Positions 27,874 through 35,984 of a stretch of DNA of 64,000 nucleotides are shown piece by piece. The position numbers were made by a program, and so were the translations under genes. The stretch is taken from NCBI GenBank assembly GCA_030615025.1, contig JAUXAB010000008.1, positions 1 through 64,000 of the forward strand. The letters run 5' to 3'. The notes beneath the pieces are model-generated. The model saw only the letters and a program-made list of their open reading frames with translations, ran no database searches and had not been told where the DNA came from. The stretch is from Phycisphaerae bacterium. GTDB lineage: Bacteria; Planctomycetota; Phycisphaerae; Sedimentisphaerales; Anaerobacaceae. Each line of letters begins with the position of its first letter. Within the stretch, counting starts at the first letter, position 1.

Positions 27874-30017
27874 TTGTCACTTCCTCCACCGTTTTGTTTA
27901 TATCCGGGCAGATTATCCGGTCCCGGAATACCGTCCCAGAGTGCGCCCATGTCAATCCATTCCACAAAGGTTCGTCTTTCGTCCTCGGTCAGTGCCTGGG
28001 ATTCGCCCGGAGGCATACGCGGTATCTGTTTTTGTGAAAACATATTGTCCCATGGTCTTGAGGTGTTGCGCCCGAAGATGTGCCATATAAGGGGGCTGGT
28101 CCGCGCCCTACCCGCGTGAACATATTTCCCGCAGCCGGGTTGATTTCCCTCGGCAAGAAGGCTTTCATAGCTGCGATTAAAGTAGGCCTTTGGTTCCCGC
28201 TTTGCGGGGGCCCCTCCGGGACGGGTAACCAACGAAAGCTCGTGCGTAAGGCGAGGGGTAGAACCAGCTTTGTTATGGCACCGGACACATTTTTTCGCGA
28301 TGACCGGCATGATATCGCGTCGGAAATCAACGGTTCGCCTGCGCTGCGGAGGTAAAGTGAGCTTGATTGAGGGGCGAGTAAGGGCCTTGACCAAAATATT
28401 TTCCGGAGTGAGCTCCCTATCCTCGTGACAACCGATGCAACCTCTGGGTTCATGGTTCTTGGCCCAAATCCAACTACAGCTTCGCAGAGCCATACCGTCG
28501 GCGTCCAGCGTTTGAAGCTCAATGGCAGTGTTTGCCGGTATCTCAATATTGAAGGAGCCGTCCTGTTCCACGGCGATTTCACCAAGAATGCGTCTTTGCA
28601 CCAGCAGCGGGCCTGGGACATCGTCTGCCGACGAGATTCCTTCAAGGACGCGAAGTCTTTTTACTGTCCCGTGGGGCATCCATTCCAGCCTGTCAAGGTC
28701 AGAAATATAAACGTTCAAACAGTAAAATTTCCCATGAGGGTCCTTTTCCGTGACCACGCTCGACCGCCCATCCGGTTCGGGACGGGGATACACCATCTTC
28801 GCCTGTATATCATGATAGCGGGGGCTGTCAAAAATCAACTCAACTTGTCCGGTGGAAGGGTCGAGGCGATAGACGCCGTGCGTATCCATACCATCTGCTG
28901 ATCTTCGAGAGATAAGGAGCTTACCATCGGGAAGCGGTGAAGGAGAATGGAACAGACCGTCGGACTCCCGGGTTATTAGTCGATAAGAATGAAGCGGTCT
29001 TCGGAGCTGTACACACCCAACGCTGCCTGCACCGTCCCATGGAACGCTGTCAGCTTCGATAAATACGGCCAGGCCTTTTGTCGTAGTGCAAGGCATATGT
29101 TTTATTCGCTTGCCCTCGTCGGTGCAAAACGCCGCATAATCCGTACCATCAATGCTGATCCCGAACAAGGAAATACGTCCGAGCAGTCCCCGATTGAGCG
29201 TGTCCGTAAGGACTCCCAAGGAGGACCGCTGCCGGCTTGCAAAGAGCAGGCGCCCGTCGGGCATGATGAATGGATCCATATCGCTGGATAGGTTGAAGGT
29301 CAAGCGGCGTACCGCCGAGCCGTCGAGTTTACAGGAATATAGATTGGTGACTGTCGCGGCTCCGTATTCATTCAGGGCCCCCTTTTCTGATGCGACAAAA
29401 GTTAACTGGTACCAGGGCTTTGGAGAAACAATCGTGTACAGCGTTGCCTGGTAGCTTGGGCTTCGGCAGTTGCCAATTCCGTTGGTGATTTGTCTGACAC
29501 TTGAGCCGTCTATCCCCATTTCAAAGATGGTCCAGTTGTCCGTGGCCGTTCTTTTTCCCGCAAAAAGAATATGTGAGGCGTCGAATGAAATCTCCGGATC
29601 GCATGCGCTGTGAAAGCTGCGGCTCAGGACTTCTGTGGAGAAATCCGGGTATACCTTAACCAGGCGTGCTCCGTCACCGAAGTTTGCCCGCAACATACCA
29701 TCGGCTGCGGGTTCTTGTTGCTCAAGTGCCGTTCCGGCAGTCCGCTTGGGGACGCCTTGCGGCGGAAGTTGTGTGACAATAAAGGCATTTGCAATACTGG
29801 GACGCGAAGGTGACGGTGATTTTGGGGGCTCTACGCAAGCTGCAGTAACAATTGCGCGTAATGCAAGGGTAGCAAGAATGATAATAAGAAGATTTGCAAG
29901 GCGTCTCCCGCTATGTTCCTGACGTGCAAAACGGACTCTGTCCGATCGACCTCCCTTTCCTCTAAAACAGGAGAAGTACCTATTTCGGGAATTTGTCTTA
30001 GTGTTTTCCATTTCCAT
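27870..30017 (-). CDS. Exported PD40/TolB-like propeller with two CxxCH motifs, hydrazine-synthase-alpha-like
   Basis: CIGCHEDRELTPEN and CVRCHNKAGS; PD40-like blades ISFDASHILFAGKRTATDNWTIFEMGIDGSSVRQITNG. ATGA overlap with 26254-27873. Confidence 0.75.
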   Translation of the reverse strand: MEMENTKTNSRNRYFSCFRGKGGRSDRVRFARQEHSGRRLANLLIIILATLALRAIVTAACVEPPKSPSPSRPSIANAFIVTQLPPQGVPKRTAGTALEQQEPAADGMLRANFGDGARLVKVYPDFSTEVLSRSFHSACDPEISFDASHILFAGKRTATDNWTIFEMGIDGSSVRQITNGIGNCRSPSYQATLYTIVSPKPWYQLTFVASEKGALNEYGAATVTNLYSCKLDGSAVRRLTFNLSSDMDPFIMPDGRLLFASRQRSSLGVLTDTLNRGLLGRISLFGISIDGTDYAAFCTDEGKRIKHMPCTTTKGLAVFIEADSVPWDGAGSVGCVQLRRPLHSYRLITRESDGLFHSPSPLPDGKLLISRRSADGMDTHGVYRLDPSTGQVELIFDSPRYHDIQAKMVYPRPEPDGRSSVVTEKDPHGKFYCLNVYISDLDRLEWMPHGTVKRLRVLEGISSADDVPGPLLVQRRILGEIAVEQDGSFNIEIPANTAIELQTLDADGMALRSCSWIWAKNHEPRGCIGCHEDRELTPENILVKALTRPSIKLTLPPQRRRTVDFRRDIMPVIAKKCVRCHNKAGSTPRLTHELSLVTRPGGAPAKREPKAYFNRSYESLLAEGNQPGCGKYVHAGRARTSPLIWHIFGRNTSRPWDNMFSQKQIPRMPPGESQALTEDERRTFVEWIDMGALWDGIPGPDNLPGYKQNGGGSDK

Positions 30018-30264
30018 GAGATGAAAAATCTGGCACGTCCAGTGCTACAATGACTTCCGCAGACAACGTTTAGATATAACTATTTTACTATATAACAGCA
30101 AATCAGGCAAGCAAAATCCCTGTCTTAGAAAATAACCCGTAGAGGTGCGTTTGTGCCTCGGCCATCCTGGCCGTACTTTGAGTATGCAAGGCCGCTTATA
30201 CTTTGCAAGCAGCATTGTCTCTTTCTGTGACACGCACACGTTCCCACATCTTTGCGACAATTTT

Positions 30265-31413
30265 TTATTCTGTCCGAATCGCATCTACCTCAACCTCGAA
30301 TAGCAGTTCATCTCGGCAGACATCGTTTTCCACAATCACCACCGGGAAGCGTGGAAGGCTGTTCTGCGTCCTGTACTTCTCGAATATCGGTGCATCCTTG
30401 GCGTTTTTGAAATAGGCCAGCGCCCGTGTAACATCGCCCCAGTTCATGCCGCGCGACTCCAGAATCGCATACACTACTTTCATCGTTAGTTCCACCTGGC
30501 TTTCTGGATCGCCTATATGTACCGTCATGCCGTCCGGGCCCACGCTGGCCGTGCCGGAAACATACAATCGTCGATGATCCGGCAGGTCAAGTTCTACCGC
30601 CCGGCTGAATGAGCTGCCGTATTCAACAGCGGGAAACTGCAGCGGCGACCGCACTACAAAGGCCCGCACCCCTTCACTTTTGCCCTTCACTGCCAGCAGA
30701 CCGCTCACCAGCGCTGTCCCGGCCGCATTATGCCCACCTACGCCCGTACTGGCCGGAACCAGACCTTCATAAACCCGCTTTTTATGAAAGAAGCCGTCAC
30801 GAACCTTGTTGAAATCGCCGTACCAGTCCAGGATATTATCATTGTAAAACCATGTCCGCAGCACATGGCTGAATTCCATCCCGTTGGCCTGCAGCACCGC
30901 GTCCATCTGCTCGAATATCTCGGCTGCCTGTTCGCTCCGCGACCGCGAAGCATCTTTCGGCAGCAAACCACCCAGATGACAATACTGCGCGTGATCGTCC
31001 TCGAAGACGCTGCCCACTACTCTGCCGCCCAGTTCCAGTCGTTTAACCAGCGTTCCCGAAACCGCCCACAGGTGTGTACCGTAAAGATTCGTATTATGTT
31101 CATCCTCAAGCCATGTCACCGGTCCCTCGATCCCGCCCAAAGCATTCTTGAGCGCCCGCATGTTGCTCCCATCTTTGTCCGATATGCCGAATACTTCTTG
31201 TGAAACAATTTGCGCCTTTCTCTCACGAACAGCCCCGGCGGCTCTTTGAAACAGCGCTTCCGCAGACTCATTGCCCTCGGGAACCGATCTTATAAAATAT
31301 TCGTAGCATGACTCTCTGTGCAGCGTTATGACCTCCAGACCCGGCGACACACTTTTCTGCAGGTTTGCCGCACCTTTCGTTTCATTATTTCTCATATAGC
31401 TTCCTTCCTGCAT
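30265..31413 (-). CDS. RidA/YjgF-like protein of the chorismatase (FkbO/Hyg5-like) type
   Basis: C-terminal RidA-like RRLYVSGTASVGPDG...QVELTMKVVYAILESRGMNWGDVTRALAYFKN...PRFPVVIVENDVCRDELLFEVEVDAI. Confidence 0.6.
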   Translation of the reverse strand: MQEGSYMRNNETKGAANLQKSVSPGLEVITLHRESCYEYFIRSVPEGNESAEALFQRAAGAVRERKAQIVSQEVFGISDKDGSNMRALKNALGGIEGPVTWLEDEHNTNLYGTHLWAVSGTLVKRLELGGRVVGSVFEDDHAQYCHLGGLLPKDASRSRSEQAAEIFEQMDAVLQANGMEFSHVLRTWFYNDNILDWYGDFNKVRDGFFHKKRVYEGLVPASTGVGGHNAAGTALVSGLLAVKGKSEGVRAFVVRSPLQFPAVEYGSSFSRAVELDLPDHRRLYVSGTASVGPDGMTVHIGDPESQVELTMKVVYAILESRGMNWGDVTRALAYFKNAKDAPIFEKYRTQNSLPRFPVVIVENDVCRDELLFEVEVDAIRTE

Positions 31414-31881
31414 GGGTATCTATCGGTAATAACGGATTGTTACCTGTGAACATTTAGTCCGTTTTCCCTGTTGCAGGTACTTGGATACACCGCTGAGTCT
31501 CTCTATTTCACTTGAACCGATTTCAAAACCTACAATAAATCGAACTATCAGTATTGAAAAACGCTGTTTTGGCAGTTTGAAACACCTTTTAAGATACCAA
31601 ATCTGCCCGATATCTGCCACCCACTCGGAACTGAATTATGGGACAGCAGTTTCTGTGCGACAGGCGTGGTATGCCATCAAGGCAGGGATGCACAGCAGAT
31701 ATCTGCGAATCCCAGGGTAGGTTCTTAAACGTAAGCAACACAATTCTTGGTATTATTGGCCAATATTTCCAGTCCCCCTGAGTATCCCTCAGTATCCCCC
31801 AATACCCTGCCGATTTCGGCTTTTCACGCTAAAAACGCATTTTTGAGCTATGAGCAAAGGTTTTAAACCGGCAGAAAAGAA

Positions 31882-31924
31882 TTTCTAATCCGTAGGTCGC
31901 AGGTTCGAGTCCTGCCGGGCGTGG
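31882..31924 (+). pseudogene. 3' half of a tRNA-Arg(TCT)-like gene (anticodon loop to 3' end)
   Basis: tttctaatccgtaggtcgcaggttcgagtcctgccgggcgtg: T-arm GCAGG-TTCGAGT-CCTGC intact; no matching 5' half (no D-arm or pairing acceptor strand). Confidence 0.7.
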
Positions 31925-31967
31925 TCAAGTACTCCGTTGATTGGGCCGGTGGCTATACGCTAAACAC

Positions 31968-32158
31968 TAAGAGCTTATCCGAATCCCGATTTAATCGGGA
32001 TGAGGCCGAGTCCCGATATATCGGGAAGGCCAAGGCGGCAGGTCAAAAATGCTCGGAGGCGTGGTTTTCTCCACGTTGAGAACGTTTTTTCACCGACAAC
32101 GCAGGCATCGGGCTTTGCAGCCGGCCGCAATAGAGCGGGTTATTGGGATAGGCTCTAA
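31968..32158 (+). repeat. Copy 2 of the dispersed structured repeat, with imperfect terminal inverted repeats
   Basis: TAAGAGCTTATCC...GGATAGGCTCTAA ends; internal palindromes tcccgatttaatcggga and tcccgatatatcggga; core matches 11-140. Confidence 0.88.
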
Positions 32159-32484
32159 TTCCAGCGGTCTATTGCCGGAACCTCAAAAACCTGGCAAATG
32201 GACTTGGTGGGATAAAAGGCCGGATTTGGCTCCGGAATTTAGCTTTTTACGCAGCAAATCAACATCGCCGACCGGGCCCGGTGCGCCGGGGTTCTCGGCT
32301 TTAGCTGTCTTTGACATACAAGGTCTTCCATATTATTATGATTGTCGAACTTTTTAAGATTGCTGCAATAAAAGGCCGTGTGTTTGCGTCCTTATTGAAT
32401 AGATGTAAGTAGCTGTGTAATCAAACGTTAAGAATGGGAGTTAGTTAAACTGTAACTTTTTAACCTATTTTGGAGGATGCTTTT

Positions 32485-33183
32485 ATGAAAAAGTACCTAA
32501 CAATCCTCATTGCTCTGGTGGTTCTGCTGGCTGCTTACCCCATATTTGGGCAGCGCGAAGGAGGGACCACCGGACGTCGCGGCGGAGGTGCGGGGATGTT
32601 CATGCTCTCACCCGAACAACGAGAGAAATGGCGGGACATGTCTCAGGAGGAAAGACAAAAGATCATGGCCGAAATGCGAGAAAGATTCGGCGGCAGAGGC
32701 CGACGCTTAGGGCGTGAAGACCAGCTCAAAGCAATTGAAGCCGTTGAAAAGCAACTTGCGAACCTGAAAAAAGGCATCCAAGCCCGATCAACTGAGCGGA
32801 GGTCATTTCGAGACCTCCCGGAAGAAGAAAGAAACAAATTGAGAGAAGAGTTCACCAAAGCCCGTGAAGAACGAGACAAAGCATTTAAGGCGATTATAAC
32901 ACAAATTGCGAGTCTACAAGGTCAAAGGCAGCCGGCAGAAGGTGAGGAGCTGGTCATAGTAAATACCGGCGAGCTGAAGGCGATTCGTGAGCTGGCGGTG
33001 AAAGAAAAAGCCAGGGAAACGGCACAGCGGCTCGAAAGGCTTGGTAGAGGCCGGATGGGCTTTGGAGGCAGGCCGCGAACGGGAACGGGCACACGCATGA
33101 CAACTCCAACGCGTCCGACAAGGACTCCACCAACGCGTCGTCCGCCGAGTCCAGGCAGAGGCAGAGAAGAGAGGAGACGTTGA
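32485..33183 (+). CDS. Exported Arg/Glu-rich coiled-coil protein; truncated paralog of 33499-34737
   Basis: Signal peptide MKKYLTILIALVVLLAAYPIFGQ; GGRGRRLGREDQLKAIEAVEKQLANLKKGI shared with the next gene. Confidence 0.75.
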   Translation: MKKYLTILIALVVLLAAYPIFGQREGGTTGRRGGGAGMFMLSPEQREKWRDMSQEERQKIMAEMRERFGGRGRRLGREDQLKAIEAVEKQLANLKKGIQARSTERRSFRDLPEEERNKLREEFTKAREERDKAFKAIITQIASLQGQRQPAEGEELVIVNTGELKAIRELAVKEKARETAQRLERLGRGRMGFGGRPRTGTGTRMTTPTRPTRTPPTRRPPSPGRGREERRR

Positions 33184-33190
33184 GGATTGA

Positions 33191-33241
33191 GGCGCCGAAG
33201 CGCCAGAGTTTGCACTAAACAGCTTTGATGGCAAGGTGGAT
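33191..33241 (+). pseudogene. Relic of a redoxin domain start (GAEAPEFALNSFDGKVD) out of frame behind the truncated gene
   Basis: Frame 2 reads APEFALNSFDGK, matching KAQAFTLNTFDGKEISLSDYRGK of the intact paralog. Confidence 0.75.
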
Positions 33242-33498
33242 TATAGTAGCGAGATTGCAGTTATGTCAGGCGACCTGCTCCGGTATCTATCGGAGCACGT
33301 TCGCTGTGGCGCCAAGTAGGTTCAATATCCCAAGTTACAGCAAGTTTGACCCGCGTTGGGCAGGTAAGAGATGTCTCTGCGGTTTTTTGGTTTGCGTCCT
33401 TACCCGCTTAAGGTAAGTGGGTGTGTAATCACGTGCTAATTCCCACGGTGGGAGTTAGTTGAATTGTAACTTTTTAACTTGTTTTGGAGGACAGTATT

Positions 33499-34737
33499 AT
33501 GAACAGGTACCTAATTTCAGTCGTTACCATTGTGGTGGTTCTGGCCGCATCCTGGGGCGCATTTGCCCAGCGCGAAGGCAGAGAACGCAGACGCCCCGGC
33601 GAAGGCCGTGAAAGCAGAACAACGTCTCGGGACGTCTCTCCTGAAGAGAGAGCCAGAATGAGGGAAAGATTTCAGAATATGTCTGAGGAAGAAAGAGGAA
33701 AATTTAGGGCCCAAATGCGCGAAAGATGGGAGAAGATGTCTGAGGAGGAAAGAGAAAAGGCCAGGGCCCAAATGCGCCAAAGATTTGGCGGCAGAGGCCG
33801 ACGTTTAGGGCGTGAGGACCAACTGAAAGCCATTGAAGCCGTTGAAAAGCAACTTGCGAAGCTGAAAGCAGGCATAGAAGCGATGGGCGAGCGGAGGTCA
33901 TTTCGAGACCTCTCTGAGGAAGAAAGAACGAAGTTAAGAGAAAGGTTTGCGAAATCTCGTGAAGAACGACAGACAGCAACCAAAACAATTATAGCGCAAA
34001 TAGCAATGCTACAAGGTCAAAGGCAGCCGGCAGAAGGTGAGGAGCTGGTCACAGTAAATACCGGCGAGCTGAAGGCAATTCGCGAGCTGGCGGTGAAAGA
34101 AAAAGCCAAGGAAACGGCCCAGCGCCTCGAAAGGCTAATAGCCGGGCGGCGGGCAAGGCGTCAAAGACCCGGAACGTCGCGCACGGAGCAGCCCGTCAGG
34201 AGACCAACAGTTGTAGAACCGGAAGACGCCAGGAAAGCGCAGGCCTTTACACTAAATACTTTTGACGGCAAAGAGATAAGCCTTTCAGACTACAGGGGCA
34301 AAATTGTGGTGCTGGAGTGGTTCAATTTCGAGTGTCCGTATGTGATGCACCATTACGAAACGACGGATACGATGGTCGGGCTTGCGAACAAATACAAGAG
34401 CAGGAATGTCGTCTGGCTTGCCATGAACAGTACAAGCCATATAACGCCACAGGCCAACAAAGAGTTTACGCGGAAATATAACCTGCCGTTTCCGATACTC
34501 GATGACAGGCCGGGCAGGGTAGGTCACGCCTATGGTGCCAAGACAACGCCTCATATGTACATCATAAGCCCCCGCGGCAATATCCTCTATGAGGGCGCGA
34601 TTGATAATTCGCCGTTGGGCAGGAAGAAAGAAGGCGTAATTAACTATGTTGATAAGGCCCTGGCAGAGCTGACCGCCGGCAAAGCGGTAAGTACCCCGGA
34701 AAGCAAGCCTTATGGCTGCTCTGTAAAGTACCCATAA
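33499..34737 (+). CDS. Exported protein: coiled-coil repeat region fused to an AhpC/TSA redoxin domain
   Basis: AFTLNTFDGKEISLSDYRGKIVVLEWFNFECPYVMHHY...AYGAKTTPHMYIISPRGNILYEGAIDN. Confidence 0.85.
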   Translation: MNRYLISVVTIVVVLAASWGAFAQREGRERRRPGEGRESRTTSRDVSPEERARMRERFQNMSEEERGKFRAQMRERWEKMSEEEREKARAQMRQRFGGRGRRLGREDQLKAIEAVEKQLAKLKAGIEAMGERRSFRDLSEEERTKLRERFAKSREERQTATKTIIAQIAMLQGQRQPAEGEELVTVNTGELKAIRELAVKEKAKETAQRLERLIAGRRARRQRPGTSRTEQPVRRPTVVEPEDARKAQAFTLNTFDGKEISLSDYRGKIVVLEWFNFECPYVMHHYETTDTMVGLANKYKSRNVVWLAMNSTSHITPQANKEFTRKYNLPFPILDDRPGRVGHAYGAKTTPHMYIISPRGNILYEGAIDNSPLGRKKEGVINYVDKALAELTAGKAVSTPESKPYGCSVKYP

Positions 34738-34783
34738 TAGGGCCGGTTTTTTCCGAAAAGGAACTGAAAAATACGATGTAACT

Positions 34784-34822
34784 AAGGGCCGGTAGTAGCA
34801 CAGTACCGGCCCTTTCCTTTTT
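34784..34822 (+). terminator. Intrinsic terminator
   Basis: aagggccggta-gtagcacag-taccggcccttt followed by cctttttt-like T tract. Confidence 0.75.
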
Positions 34823-35036
34823 AACCGGCGCATTGCAAGGCACTGGATTCAATGACCGGTGCTTATATCCCTTGGATTGAAGATAGAGTAAGCACCATAC
34901 TGCAACCGTGATGTTGACGTGTCGGTCTTTCGTGCGATAATAGATGAGCCAATTTGGCTCGGTCAAGAGTAACTAAACGTTTGGCTAATTTAACGTTTGA
35001 AAGTGTGTCTTTAGATAGTTGGGATAAGCGAATATA

Positions 35037-35984
35037 GTGTATTGCCAAAGAACAAGTCGTCGCGAATTTCTCGGGCTTGTGGTTGGTTCGGTTGCGGTTG
35101 GCCTGGCGCCTGCATCACTTCAAAGCAAAGATAATTCTTTCCGGCTAAAGTATATTGTTGCATCAAGTATGTACGGCCGGATGAAGCTTTCGGAAATTCT
35201 GCCAGAGGTTCGCAGGGCCGGTGCTGAGTATATTGATATCTGGCCCGAGGGTCATGCTAACCAGCGTGAACAAATCGAAGAAATGGGCAATCAACAGTTC
35301 GCGGCAATGCTGAAGCAACACCGCATCAAACTCGGTATCCTGACGCGCTATGACCTTGGGCCGTTTAATCTGAAGAACGAAATACGGGTGGCCAAAAAGC
35401 TCGGCGGTTCCATGGTTATCTGCGGCAGCAGTGGGCCAGGAAATCTCAAAGGTGGTGCTTTGAAGGCGGCTGTCAGGAAGTTCCTCGAGAAAATGAAACC
35501 ACACGTTGCCGTTGCCGAGCGGATTGGTATTACCATTGGCATAGAAAACCACGGCAATAGTTTGATTCAGTCGCCCGACTCAATGAGGTGGTTCGCCGAG
35601 TTCGCCGATTCCAGGCATATAGGTATCGCGCTGGCTCCATACCATCTGCCGCAGGCCCCGGCACTGATTGCGCGGTTAATCGCAGACCTTAACAAGAGCC
35701 TCGTACATTTCTATGCGTGGCAGTATGGAATGGGTTGCCACAAGAAACTCCCCAAGGAGCAGGAATTGCTGCAAATGCCGGGACGCGGCAAACTGGATTT
35801 CGCACCTATTATATCCGCATTGAAGAAAATTAATTATAGTGGCTGGACCGAAATCTTTATGCATCCCGTACCGCGGGGAATCCCAATCCGACAAACTGCA
35901 ACACAGGTCACTGCTGAGATCAACCGCTCTCGCTTATACCTTGAGGCCTGCTTGACAAAGGTTTCGAATATGGAGGACAAATGA
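35037..35984 (+). CDS. Tat-exported sugar phosphate isomerase/epimerase (TIM barrel)
   Basis: TSRREFLGLVVGSVAVGLA Tat motif; TIM-barrel isomerase pattern (GAEYIDIWPEGHANQ, IGIENHGNSLIQ). Confidence 0.75.
   Translation: MYCQRTSRREFLGLVVGSVAVGLAPASLQSKDNSFRLKYIVASSMYGRMKLSEILPEVRRAGAEYIDIWPEGHANQREQIEEMGNQQFAAMLKQHRIKLGILTRYDLGPFNLKNEIRVAKKLGGSMVICGSSGPGNLKGGALKAAVRKFLEKMKPHVAVAERIGITIGIENHGNSLIQSPDSMRWFAEFADSRHIGIALAPYHLPQAPALIARLIADLNKSLVHFYAWQYGMGCHKKLPKEQELLQMPGRGKLDFAPIISALKKINYSGWTEIFMHPVPRGIPIRQTATQVTAEINRSRLYLEACLTKVSNMEDK

Noticed and set aside
27870-30017. Evidence of anammox (hydrazine synthase)
   Set aside because: Only an alpha-subunit-like architecture. No HzsB/C or HDH in the window, and HZS-alpha-like proteins occur outside anammox bacteria.
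31882-31924. Complete tRNA gene
   Set aside because: No 5' acceptor strand or D-arm upstream; only the 3' half is present.
32049-32357. 102 aa ORF on the plus strand
   Set aside because: Starts inside the dispersed repeat at 31968-32158; probably spurious.
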